NCBI GenBank assembly: GCA_963921935.1
Contig: OY998176.1
Coordinates: forward strand, 52,849,813 to 52,913,812
Reading direction: 5' to 3'
Source: Galeruca laticollis
Taxonomy: Eukaryota; Arthropoda; Insecta; Coleoptera; Chrysomelidae
Length of the DNA: 64,000 nucleotides
This document shows positions 33,250 to 43,270 of this stretch, one piece after another. Every line of letters begins with the position of its first letter. Position 1 is the first letter of the stretch. The notes under the pieces were generated by a model. The model was not told the origin of the DNA. It did not search any database and worked only from the letters and a program-made list of their open reading frames with translations. The position numbers and the translations under genes were made by a program.

Positions 33250-34180
33250 TCAAGGTACACTCTGATGGCTGGAAACTACTTTGGACAGGTATTTTCCAAT
33301 ACTCCTGTTCATTCTCTCGACCATTCCATCTGACTGTGGATGTAATGCTGTTGTACTGGTCTTCTTCATTCCCAGTTTGTCACAAATCTCCTGGAATAGG
33401 TGACTTTCGAAATTTCTTCCCTGGTCACTGTGGACTTCCAAGGGCACTCCAAATCGGCTGATAAATTCTTTCACCAATACATCCGCGACAGTTCTGGCCT
33501 CTTGATTCGGGATCGCGTAAATTTCCACCCACTTTGTGAAATAATCCATTACACCCAGGATGTATTTACCACCATTTTCTGTCGTCGGAAATGGTCCAGC
33601 GATGTCTAAAGCAATCCTTTCGAAAGGGCTTCCAACATTGTACTATTTCATATGTGCCTTTCTCTTGCGATGTGGTCCATTACTCGTAGCACAAGTCGTA
33701 CATTTCTTACACCAGTCCTTCACATCGTCGGAGCTGTTCATCCAATAAAACCTTTCACGAACTCGCTGGAGGGTTTTCTTCCCTCCCAGATGACCTCCCG
33801 ATTGACTGTCGTGTAACTTCTTCAGTACCTCAGCTACTCTCGGTCTAGGGATAACTAGCTGTCTCCTCATCTCGGAACCATCATCGTTTTCAAGGACTCT
33901 TTTCAACAGCCCTTCTTCCAGGACAAGGGAGTCCCACTGAGCCCAATACGCCTTGAGTTTCGGTGAAAATCTTGACACTTCTTACCAGGTAGGTCGCCGA
34001 TTTTCTTACTTACACTGCCGAATCTTCTTTAGGCAAGGATCATTCTCCTGATCTTCTCTGATCCTGGTGGGTTACCAATCTTCATTGACTACTGTAATTC
34101 TTGAAACTGCAACTTCCTTAGATTTCGACTTGTTGCATTGTGAATAGTCTACAGGGCATGACCGTCTAGACAAAGAGTTG
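33250..34180 (-). pseudogene. gypsy-type pol remnant: RNase H end plus integrase
   Basis: After stops near the junction the - strand frame gives FSPKLKAYWAQWDSL and the integrase HHCC finger (HDSQSGGHLGGKKT, CKKCTTC). A single in-frame TAG near 33645 follows. The catalytic core comes next, with the first Asp in ERIALDIAGPF and the second in HSDQGRNFES. The sequence stops soon after MVERMNRSIGKYLSK, so the C-terminal part is lost. The early stop and the missing reverse transcriptase make it non-functional. Confidence 0.8.
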
Positions 34181-34185
34181 GCTTT

Positions 34186-35640
34186 TCAGTGATTCACATC
34201 AGCTGGATGTTCACCCCTGTCTGATTTCCCCTGTGACTGGAGTTCTTGGGTTACAGGAGTCTTGGGGCGCTTAGACGGACTGCGTACGTGCTCTAGCTCG
34301 CAACACTTCCGGCATTTGATCTTCTTCGGCATCTTGTCTGCCATACCTTTCAACAAGTTGGCGATCTGGTCAAGTTTGTCATCGTCACCTTCTTCCTGCA
34401 TGGACTTACCTTTAATGTACCACGAGCTCTTCGTGGCTGCTTTGCATTTAAGAGGTTCTTGGTTTGCAGGAGTCGTAGGACGCTTACACAAAGTGCGTGC
34501 ATGCTCTAGCTCGCCACAATTACAGCACCTGATTTTCTTCGGCTTCTTGTCTACCCTACCTTTCAACAAGTTGACGATCTGGTCAAGTCTGTCATCATCA
34601 CCTTCTTCCTGTATGGTCCTACCTTTGTTGTATCCCGAAGCCATCGTGGCTGCTTCATATTCAAGAGCAGCAGTCAATGCATCGACCAATGTTTTAGGAT
34701 GGGCTAATCGAAGCGTCTTCTCCATATCGTGATCACATAAGCCATCAATAAAGGCCTGTATGCCTAAATATTCCATCATGTTGTCTGGTGCTGATGGATA
34801 AGCAAACCGAACTAGTCGGGCAATATCTAGTTCATACTCTTGAAGAGTTTCGTCACGTTTCCGCCTTCGGTTCTTCAGCTGGAATCTGTACAAATGTTCG
34901 TGACCGTATCGCATGTCCTGCTTCTTTTTCAGCTGCACAAAGTTATCCGTTTCTTCAAGAGGTATCGTCTGAAGTACATCTAAGGCATCTCCCCGAAGCG
35001 CGATAGTTAAGTTCACTGCCTTCTCTCTATCGGACCAATTATTCACTCTAGCGGCTTCAAATTGTTTCACATAATTCGTCCACGACATTTTTACATCGAA
35101 CGTTGGGACCTTGATTCTGGTAAAACTACCAATGTCTTCTAACTTAGGGTGTGTTTCTGACTTGCAAGGTTTTGTTTGCTCGGTCTTCTTTTCTTCCGCT
35201 GACGTGTCTTGAGTTGTTATATCTGTCATCTTTCTTTCTAACTCCTTGATTTTCTCGTCCACAGTTGTCATCTTATTCTCAATTTCAGATTTTAGAGACG
35301 AAATTTCATTTTCAACGTCAGCGGCAATGTCGTTTTTCATTAATAAGATATAGGCAGATATATCGTTCTTCATAGCAGAAATATCGCTTTTCACATTCGT
35401 TGAAATCTTCTCTTCCGTGCCATAAATCTTCTCTCCCATGGCAGAAATCTTCTCGTCCATGTTAGCAGAAATATTAGCAGAAATTGACGAGATTAAGGTT
35501 GAAGCCTCGTCATTAAATAAAACTGTTCCTGGATCAAAGCCGTCATTTTCCAGTGCCACTTTAACTCGTTCTATTAATTCACTTTTCTTATCTGACGTTT
35601 CCAGATCACGATCTTCTAATTCTGCTCTTAATTCCGTCAC
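34186..35640 (-). CDS. gypsy-type Gag polyprotein
   Basis: A 484-residue open frame. The N-terminus resembles a SAP-type motif (LRAELEDRDLETSDKKSELI). A coiled-coil-like stretch rich in I/M/E/K follows (residues about 60-150), then the retrotransposon Gag core (VPTFDVKMSWTNYVKQFEAA, ALRGDALDVLQTIP, LQEYELDIARLV). Two zinc knuckles follow. The first is complete (CCNCGELEHARTLC, a CX2CX4HX4C pattern). The second is a tandem duplicate of the same ~65-residue module and has lost its last Cys (CRKCCELEHVRSPS). Gag would package element RNA into particles. The frame is intact although the element lacks reverse transcriptase. Confidence 0.85.
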   Translation of the reverse strand: MTELRAELEDRDLETSDKKSELIERVKVALENDGFDPGTVLFNDEASTLISSISANISANMDEKISAMGEKIYGTEEKISTNVKSDISAMKNDISAYILLMKNDIAADVENEISSLKSEIENKMTTVDEKIKELERKMTDITTQDTSAEEKKTEQTKPCKSETHPKLEDIGSFTRIKVPTFDVKMSWTNYVKQFEAARVNNWSDREKAVNLTIALRGDALDVLQTIPLEETDNFVQLKKKQDMRYGHEHLYRFQLKNRRRKRDETLQEYELDIARLVRFAYPSAPDNMMEYLGIQAFIDGLCDHDMEKTLRLAHPKTLVDALTAALEYEAATMASGYNKGRTIQEEGDDDRLDQIVNLLKGRVDKKPKKIRCCNCGELEHARTLCKRPTTPANQEPLKCKAATKSSWYIKGKSMQEEGDDDKLDQIANLLKGMADKMPKKIKCRKCCELEHVRSPSKRPKTPVTQELQSQGKSDRGEHPADVNH

Positions 35641-35703
35641 TTTCAGATCACATAGTTACTTGGCCGTAGAAATGTATTTATATTACCCCACACCTGACAT
35701 CAA

Positions 35704-36157
35704 TGTAATGTTTTTCTATTATTTATTTAAACGTTTTTATTACGGGTGCGATAAATTTATGCACACACGTTATGTCTACTAACTTAATTTATTTATTCAC
35801 TACACTATACACTAATTTATATTGTATACACAGTATATGTACTTAAACTAATTTATATAAACACTTCACTAATTTATATTCACCTATTTACTGTTTATCT
35901 CACGATGTCAAATTATAAACTAAACTAACTCTCCCTGCTTCTTTTACTAGATAATTCTATATTGCGGCTTACACAAAAACAATTGGCTTTCTGGCGTTTT
36001 CTAGATTAGACTGATCACAAAAACAATGTCTTGATAATATAGTCACAATCGTAAACAGTTCTAAGAAATCCCTGCGCATCCTCCATAATTTTAACTTTCA
36101 TAGATGGCTTAGACAGAGTCGGGTTCAGGGACTATACCAGTGTGCTGTTTCGTAACA
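35704..36157 (-). repeat. 5' LTR of the gypsy-type element
   Basis: Read on the - strand it starts TGTTACGAAACAGCACACTG and ends AACATTACA, 454 bp. The same LTR family occurs alone at 1163-1620. The promoter of the retroelement would lie in its middle. Confidence 0.75.
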
Positions 36158-36640
36158 TTATATTATATTTTTGACAACCTATGACATTTCATAACCTCCA
36201 ATAATCCCAAGCGGTTTTACGCAAATAGGATGACGTTAGTGTTTCTTTCTAATATTTGTACCCTTTTTTATAATACAACTGTACGAGAGAGACAATGCGA
36301 ATGTGGAGTTTGCAGCCTAGTATTCTGATTGGTCCACGTCACTGGCGTTTGTTATAACAGGCTTGCAGAAGATATACAGATATCGGCAGCAAAGTCACTT
36401 TCTAGAGAGTGTCACTTTTGTGAAAATGTCGCTCAGCCCATTTCTATAATGTCTATGGAATAAATAAATAATACGGTGTCGTAGACATATTTTCATCGAT
36501 TCTAATTTATTATGGATGTATTTAAAATAATAAAATAGTTTTTAACCTGTCCGTATTTAACAAATCACAAATAAAAACTGTTAATATGTAATGGACATAA
36601 ACAATGGATGAATCAAAATTAATTTGATTATTTTTTTCAG
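36158..36640. other. intron sequence before last lectin exon
   Basis: AT-rich, no frame. It ends with the TTTTTTTCAG acceptor at 36640. Confidence 0.4.
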
Positions 36641-37387
36641 AGCACTCGGTCCACGGATACTCTCACAAAGAAAATGGTAACGAACGGATCCATCGACAGC
36701 ATAGAAAAATCAAATTACAGCTCGTCTATAGATGATAATCAATCATACGATGTATATGAATCTCAGAATCCAAATCCGACTTCTTTTTCGTTTTCTCCGA
36801 CTATTGAATACCACAAATCACCGGCCCGCTTCGAAAACCAATACGCAAAACCCACTTTTGATTTATCGTTCCGAAACGAAGGATTCCGAGATAATTCAAC
36901 CTTTGCTTCAAATTCGAACTATCAATCGAGAGCTGAAAGTATTCAAGATGATTCGACCGAAGAAAGTCCCATCATGGATAAATCTAGTGAAATAACCTCA
37001 TATCCTCCCAGTCAATATTATAACACAGACACCCTACCGTTAAATAATAAATCTGATTCGACATTGGATATGAAGAGGGGCATCGAAGAAGCTAATAAAC
37101 CTTACGATTACGGTTTAATAGAAGAACTTAAAAATAAATTCCCCAAAAAGAAACCATCTACTCCTCCGAGAAAATATTCCCCTACTTACTCTGAAAAAAT
37201 CGAGAATATGACCTACTCCCCTGATTATGACGAACGTGTTCCGCCCATGCCGAAGATGAGAGCTAAAAGTGAAGTTTTATTAGAAACTAATTTCGACTAC
37301 ACTCCACCAGGTGGCAGTCCTCATTTTAATCAACCAATTTCTGACGCGAGTCGAAGTAGAAGTCAACCTTTAGAGACAGCGATGTAA
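36641..37387 (+). CDS. transmembrane C-type lectin, last exon (cytoplasmic tail)
   Basis: The acceptor ends at 36640, the frame continues in phase 0 from 15082, and TAA is at 37385-37387. It encodes 248 residues, giving 402 for the three exons in the window. The tail is hydrophilic, rich in Ser, Pro, Asn and Tyr, with no globular domain I recognise. It contains repeated tyrosine-centred pieces (YESQNPNPTSF, SQYYNTD, PYDYGLIEELKNKF) and a basic proline-rich segment (KFPKKKPSTPPRKYSPTY). Another segment, FDYTPPGGSPHF, lies near the end. Such segments could bind SH3/SH2-type or trafficking adaptors, which is inference. The gene belongs to insect single-pass lectin receptors; I cannot assign a symbol. 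Confidence 0.8.
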   Translation, partial: STRSTDTLTKKMVTNGSIDSIEKSNYSSSIDDNQSYDVYESQNPNPTSFSFSPTIEYHKSPARFENQYAKPTFDLSFRNEGFRDNSTFASNSNYQSRAESIQDDSTEESPIMDKSSEITSYPPSQYYNTDTLPLNNKSDSTLDMKRGIEEANKPYDYGLIEELKNKFPKKKPSTPPRKYSPTYSEKIENMTYSPDYDERVPPMPKMRAKSEVLLETNFDYTPPGGSPHFNQPISDASRSRSQPLETAM

Positions 37388-37787
37388 TGAAATAAAAAAA
37401 ATTACTATTTTCTTCACTGCCATAGATATATAATATATATCTATGTTGACTGCAGACTACCTCAACGTGATAGTATCGAGGACAGGATCATTGTAATATG
37501 AATCCTCTGAGCAATTGCAGTTAATCGAGTAATAATAAATTGAGTAAAAAATTAATACATGTAAAATTAAGCGAACCATCGATATGAACAAATTTGTGTC
37601 TTAGTGTAAAAGTGCCTTTAATTCGGGACAATTTTGTAAGGTTTATGATACGTTTAAATGTTTTAATAAAAAAGTAAATTGATAATTAAAGCAACTGCCA
37701 TTAAGTATTTATACATTTGGTATAATTAGAAAAAACAACTTAGAACAATATAAATTGTGATAATAGGTGGAAATTTACAACTTTACA
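37388..37787 (+). other. lectin 3' untranslated region (inferred)
   Basis: AT-rich sequence directly after the stop codon, with no other frame. AATAAA occurs at 37391 (too close to the stop to be the main signal) and at 37665-37670. Confidence 0.45.
37665..37670 (+). terminator. candidate polyadenylation signal of the lectin gene
   Basis: AATAAA lies 278 bp after the lectin stop codon and before the MITE at 37788, a reasonable position for 3' end formation. Confidence 0.4.
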
Positions 37788-38234
37788 GCTCGGCCCCATC
37801 TGCGATATCGCGAATTTATTTGCGTATACCGCAAGCTCGGAATCCCCAAAATTAATCAGTGCCAATTTGTGTCAAAATTTGACGAGTAAACTTAGATAAT
37901 TTTCATTTGTCCCTAAACTAAAATGGGTGTCTAAATCATTGTCATAATTTAAAAGAAATTACCTAAAAATAATTTATATTATGTTTGAACGTTTGTTATT
38001 AATTATTATTGTTATTAACTTTCAGTGTTTTTTTTAATTTTAAATGTGTTTATTGATTGTTATATGTACTTTTTGAGTTTTGTCTAGTGTTTTTTAACAG
38101 CGTTAACTTCTATCAACAAAATATCATCAAACTTGCGAATATTCACAGTTCACATTTACGCGCTAAATTACAATTATTTGAATTTTGCGATAGATCGCAA
38201 ATAATTTGATGGTAAATCGCAGGTGGGGCCGGGC
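37788..38234. mobile_element. 447-bp MITE with GC-rich inverted ends
   Basis: The ends GCTCGGCCCCATCTGCGAT and (reverse complement) GCCCGGCCCCACCTGCGAT match in 17 of 19 positions, with TTATTTGCG further in. Flanks CTTTACA (37781-37787) and CTTTAAA (38235-38241) may be a 7-8 bp target duplication with one change, as in hAT-type MITEs. No coding frame. Confidence 0.65.
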
Positions 38235-38529
38235 CTTTAAACTGTATTTGTAAGACAATTGAGGCGAACATTGAAATGGTGGAATGTCGTTTTTAAATAG
38301 CACGCCGCGGATATTCATCAGTGGATAATTAAAATTTCAATTGGAAAAAGTATCTTCATTGCCAATTACAATATTTTTTTTTCTTTTTACAGAATTTAAC
38401 TGTCCTAAATTGCTTTTAATAAGTTTATAATTTTACAACCGTTTAAAGTTGACTGGTGGCAAAGATATTTTTACTTTAGAATTTATAGACCAGGCAAATT
38501 GCACAATACATCCGCGAATTTTTCCTCTT

Positions 38530-38640
38530 GCACCAATCGAGACACGATTTCTGCATCGTATTCGGGAATGCATCAGGAAAAAAGTGTACATCTGATACTG
38601 ATGAGCCGAATGAAAACTGCATTTCGGGTGCATCGTTTTT
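38530..38640. repeat. conserved segment, left copy (inverted partner at 44820-44960)
   Basis: The reverse complement of 44820-44960 matches this stretch, sharing GATGCATCAGGAAAAAAGT (one mismatch), TTCTGCATCG and GAATGAAAACTG-like pieces. Both copies translate to a similar FGxASGKKxxSDT peptide. The two copies bracket the satellite and inverted-repeat element between them. Confidence 0.5.
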
Positions 38641-38699
38641 CCATAACTTTATAGAATTGGCTAGAATCTGTTATCTTTGGTGCGTAAGTGTTTTAGGGG

Positions 38700-41330
38700 T
38701 CGGAGATTCCGAATCTGACTGCTAAAAATGCCCGCTGGTCTTGAAACCCCCCACGTGGCAGAATGGGGGCATTTTGAAAAACATCGACTAGCCGACTGAT
38801 CGGCTTTCAAATCTGTATTCGGGGGTTTTCGGGGTCAGAGATTCCGAATTTGACGTTGTAAAATATGTCCGATTGCCCTAGAGTCCCTTCGGGGACAGGG
38901 GGGGCTATTTTTTAAAACATAGACTAGCCGAGTCAACTACTCGCAAATCTGTACTCGGGGGATTTTAAGGGTCAGAGATTTCGAAACTGACATTGAAAAA
39001 TATGCCCCATGGCACTGGGGCTCCATGGGGTAGGGGTTGGGGAGTTCATTTTGGAAAACATCGCCTAGTCGTGTGATCAGCTTTCAAATCTGTACTCGGG
39101 GGTTTTCGGGATCAGAGATTCCGAATTTGATGTTGTAAAATATACCAGATTGCCTTAGAGCCCCCTCGAGGACGGGGGGGGGGGGCTATTTTTTAAAACA
39201 GACTAGCCGAGTCAACCACTTGCAAGTCTATACTAGGGGAATTTTAAGGGTCGGATATTTCGAAACTGACATTGAAAAATATGGCCAATGGCACTGGGGC
39301 CCCATGGGGATAAGGGTTGGGGGGTTCATTTAGTAAAACATCGCCTATCCGAGTGATCGGCTTGCAAATATGTACTCGCGAGTTTTCAGGGTCAGATATT
39401 CCGAAACTGACATTGGAAAATATGCCCTGAGGCCCCCTTGGGAGTGGGGGGGGGCATTTTGAAAAATATCGACTAGCCCAGTGATTGGCTTGCAAATCTA
39501 TACTCGGGGGGTTTCCGAGGTCAGAGATTCGGTATAAATCTGGAAAATATGCCCAATGGCGCTGGGATCACCATGGGGGCAAGAGGGAGGGTTATTTTGA
39601 AAAACATTGACAACTAGAATGATCAGCTTGCAAATCTGTACTCGGGGGGTTTTCAAAGTCAGAGATTCCGAATCTGATATTGGAAAATATAACTATAATT
39701 GTGACCACGGAGGTGGGGGGAGGGTCATTTTGAAAAACAACGACTAGCCGAGTGATGTGCTTGCAAATATGTACTCGGGGACTTCGGGGTCACATATTCC
39801 GAATCTAACACTGGAAAATATGCCCCGAGGTCCCCGTGGGAGTAGGGGAGGGGCATTTTGAAAAACATCGACTAGCCAAGTGATCGACTTGCAAATCTGT
39901 ATTCGGGGGGTTTTCAGGGTCAGATACTCCTAATCTGATATTGGAAAATATGCCCGATGGCAACTGGGACCCCCACGGAGGTAGGGGGAGATATTTTGAA
40001 AAACATCGATTAGCCGAGTGATGTGCTTGCAAATATGTACTCAGGGGTATCAGAGTCAGAGATTCCGAATCTGATACTGGAAAATATACCCAATGGCCCT
40101 GGAGCCATCCGCGGAGTAGGGGGCTGCAAACCTGTACTCGGGCGGTTTTTAGGGTCAGAGATAAGGAATATGACATTGGAAAATGTGCCCAATGGCACTG
40201 GAACCCACATGGAGGCAGGAAGGAGACATTTTGAAAAACATTGACTAACCGAGTGATTGGCTTGCGAATCTGTACTAGGAGGTTTCGGCTTTAGAGATTC
40301 CGAATCTGATATTGGAAAATATGCCCGATTACCTTGGGGTCCACATGGGGACAGAAAGGCATTTTGAAAAACATTGACTAGCCAAGTGATCGGCTTGTAA
40401 ATCAGTACTCGGGGGTTTTCAGGATCGGAGAGACCGAATCTGACATTGGAGAATATGCTCAATAACCCTGTGGCCTCCACAGGGGTAGAAGGGGGTATTT
40501 TGAAAAACTTTCATCAGCCGATTGATCGGCTTGCAAATCTGTACTCGGAGGGTTTCGGGGTCAGAGATTCCGAATCTGTATCAACGCCCAATTATCCTGG
40601 AGCATCCACGGGGCATTTTGGAAAACATCGACTAGCCCAGTAATCGACTTACCCAATAGAAAATATGTCCAATGGCCCTGGGATCCTCAAGGGGATAAGA
40701 GGGGGCATTTAAATTATCCGCTAGACAAGTGTTCTGCTTGCAGATCTGTACTCGGGGGGGGGGGGGGGGTTCGGGGTTAAACATTCCGAATCTGACATAG
40801 GAAAATATGCCCGATCGCCCTGGTACTCCCGAAGGAATCAGGGGGACATTTTGAAAAACGTCGACTATATAGCCAAGTGATCGGCTAGCAAATCCGTACT
40901 CGAGGGGTTTTGGGGTCAGAATCTGACAGTGGAAAATATGCCCAATGGCTCTGGGTCCCCCACGAAGCTAGGGAGTGGCATTTTCAAAAACATCGACTAG
41001 CCGAGACATCGGCTTGCAAATCTGTATTCGGGGGGTTTTCAGGGTCTGAGATTCACTCTCCGGATGTGGGAGGGAGGTGCATTTTGAAAAATATCGACTA
41101 GCCGAGTGATCGGCTTGCAAATCTCAACTCAGGTATTTTCAGGGTCACGGATTACGAATCTGACATTGGAAAATATACCCAATTGCACTGGGACCCCCTC
41201 GGAGGCAGGAAGAGTATATTGAAAAACATCTACTAGGTGAGTGATCGGCTTAAAAAGCTGTACTCGGGATTTTCAGGGTCAGAGATTCCGAATCTGATAT
41301 TGGAAAATATGCCCACGAGGCTTGGGAAGA
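38700..41330 (+). repeat. GC-richer ~138-bp satellite, about 18-19 units
   Basis: Tandem units spaced about 127-140 bp. Each contains CTTGCAAATCTGTACTCGGG, a GGGTTTTCGGGGTCAGAG block, GATTCCGAATCTGACATTGG, AAAATATGCCC, a G/C-rich patch and TTGAAAAACATCGACTAGCC. Copies begin near 38805, 38943, 39083 and onward to about 41250. Many short open frames cross the array on both strands and translate to repetitive peptides; none is a gene. It is related to the arms of the element at 59084-61535. Confidence 0.9.
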
Positions 41331-42357
41331 CAATGAAAGGTACAGTAATAGATTATTCACAATAAAAATGTTACGCCTGGTTACCAACCATGACCTGAAT
41401 TTACAGACATTAGACAATCAGTGTGAGAAAAACAAGAAATTCATGAATTTCAAAAATAATCATTGAAGAATTTTCTTTATCTATGAGACAAACTGCTAGA
41501 CCAGGGTCGATAATTTTTGAAACCAAAAAAAAATACAGTAGGATGAAACCCATTAGAAAAGGAGGGGAATGATCAAAATGAAAGGAAAAATAAATTATGC
41601 TCGACTCGAGTTCGGGAAGTGGGAGGGGGTGAGTTTTTAGGGTAAAAAATGGTTTATCTTAATTTCCGGTAAAACTACAAGTCCTATGGAAAAAAGTTAA
41701 ATGGAAAAGTTGTAGGTAATAAAAAGATCTACAACTTTTGTACTTGCAATTTTTTCACATAACCTCAAAATTTAGGTGAAAAACTAAAACCAAGCTTTTG
41801 GTTTTTTATTTATATCTTTAAAAAAAATTTTTTTTCTACGAAATTTGGTGAAAACTTACCTTATTATGTCCCAAATACACTGTAATTTATTTGATTTAAA
41901 ATATTTATTTTTTTCGCCTTATTAACTTAATATCAAAAAAGCACCCTAATTTTCAATCGAAAATTCTGACGTCAAAATATCGGCTTTTTTCAAAAAGTCT
42001 GGGGGCTTTTTGTTCTTTGAAATATCTACTTTCTGCTGGTGTAAAAAAATATACATTACTATAGGAAATGTTCTCAGAAAATGCAAAAAATTGAAAAAAA
42101 CTCAAATTCGAATTTTTTTTTAATCACTATGTACAATTTCATCAAAAAAATGCGATTGCTGCAATTTTTTTTAGTCAAAAAGTTTATTTATTTAATTCGA
42201 ATTACATTCATTTCATAGAAAATCTCATAAAATATAAATATACATGTAAATAGTACTATTGAATTTAGATACTTAATTCTGATTACGTTATTCATTATAT
42301 TTTTTTTTTCAAAAACGTTAATCTTGTTATTTATAAATACCTTATTTGAAATTCTAA

Positions 42358-42864
42358 TCAGTTATTCATTAGTTTTTGTCTCTTTGAAGGCATTTCTTCA
42401 TCGTTAGATTCGACAAACCTTTCCAACTCTAGTTGATCGTCGAAATCTTCAAGACCATCATCTTCGTCTCCAATGTTATTTCCAGTCTGCACTGGTTCTT
42501 CATCAACAATTTCATCTGAATCATTTACTTCCTCGTAGATTTTTTCTTCCATATTGGAGCAATTTTCAGAACCATGACAATTAGTGCATTTTAAACCCTG
42601 TTTTCGGAAGCCACATTTTAAACTGTTACATCCAGTTTCACAGCTGCAGCAAATAGTTTTGATCAATACTTCCGGAATTAAATCCTTTTCTGTAAATTTG
42701 GACATAATGCCACGCTGATGTTGCTTCCAGCCCCAATCTGTTGCTGTTAATTCGTTACCCAACCAAGTTTGAAGCTGATAATATGCTCTGTAACAATGTT
42801 GTTCTGTTGCTCCTTCTGTGGGTGGGAGGTTTGCCAAAATGAAGGTTGATTTAATTTTTGCCAA
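42358..42864 (-). CDS. Cys-rich, acidic-tailed ORF inside the inverted-repeat element
   Basis: The 168-residue frame starts with MAKIKSTFILANLPPTEGAT and contains LPATEW-like TATDWGWKQ. A dense cysteine cluster follows (CCSCETGCNSLKCGFRKQG, then LKCTNCHGSENCSN), then a strongly acidic tail and a basic end (PSKRQKLMNN). The cluster resembles CXC/tesmin-like tails found at the C-terminus of several TE-encoded proteins. The upstream catalytic part is missing, so this is probably the last exon of a transposon gene whose body has been deleted. The start is uncertain: an upstream acceptor splice rather than the ATG may begin the real exon. Confidence 0.5.
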   Translation of the reverse strand: MAKIKSTFILANLPPTEGATEQHCYRAYYQLQTWLGNELTATDWGWKQHQRGIMSKFTEKDLIPEVLIKTICCSCETGCNSLKCGFRKQGLKCTNCHGSENCSNMEEKIYEEVNDSDEIVDEEPVQTGNNIGDEDDGLEDFDDQLELERFVESNDEEMPSKRQKLMNN

Positions 42865-43137
42865 ATGATATTTTTGAAACCTTAATTGATTCAGTGTTAT
42901 TTTTTCTTTTTTTACATTTATAAATAGATTTGATTAATTGTAATCCATTTTTATATTGTAGAGAGAATAAAATGTTGTTTTCTGTACGATTTCATTGATT
43001 ATATAAAATAAAAACTAGTTATGTGCTTGCTGACTTTCATATTATATAATAAGTTCAACTAATTAAATATTATTAAGGGGAAGAAAGTAAACATTTGTAC
43101 AAAACGAATCACTTCATGTTTTTTAATTACATTTTAG

Positions 43138-43270
43138 AAAACATCGGGAGGATTGGGAACCAAATATAAATACTAGAATTTGCAGTGCTCATTTTGTCAA
43201 TAATCAAAAATCAGATAATCCCCTACACCTATCTTACTTACATACCAACAATTTTTTCATTTATCAATAA
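43138..43270 (+). pseudogene. THAP zinc-finger fragment
   Basis: After an acceptor-like ATTTTAG (to 43137) the + strand frame reads KHREDWEPNINTRICSAHFV, the C-terminal half of a THAP DNA-binding domain (conserved W, P, then the C-x2-H pair in RICSAHF). It goes on to NNQKSDNPLHLSYLHT and a stop at 43268-43270. The N-terminal Cys pair would be in an earlier exon that I cannot find. THAP domains bind element ends in P-type transposases. Confidence 0.5.

Larger units (their letters stand above)
33250..36157 (-). mobile_element. Ty3/gypsy-type retrotransposon, internally deleted and lacking 3' LTR
   Basis: On the - strand the order is 5' LTR (36157-35704), a primer-site region (TTGATGTCAGGTGTGGGG) and gag (35640-34186). 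A short junction follows, then the C-terminal end of RNase H and integrase (34180-33250). Protease, reverse transcriptase and most of RNase H are missing: the sequence passes from just after gag into ANSLSRRSCPVDY, which is the usual end of the RNase H domain. No 3' LTR is found beyond 33250. It is a defective copy in lectin intron 2. Confidence 0.8.

Noticed and set aside
36732..36995. Second + strand frame overlapping the last lectin exon
   Set aside because: Shadow frame of the exon, which is fixed by splice phase with the two upstream exons.
39244..40480. Long proline-rich open frames on the - strand of the GC-rich satellite (39244-39495, 39805-40176, 40010-40480)
   Set aside because: Periodic translations of a ~138-bp tandem repeat, with overlapping frames equally open. 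No start context, domain or splice signal.
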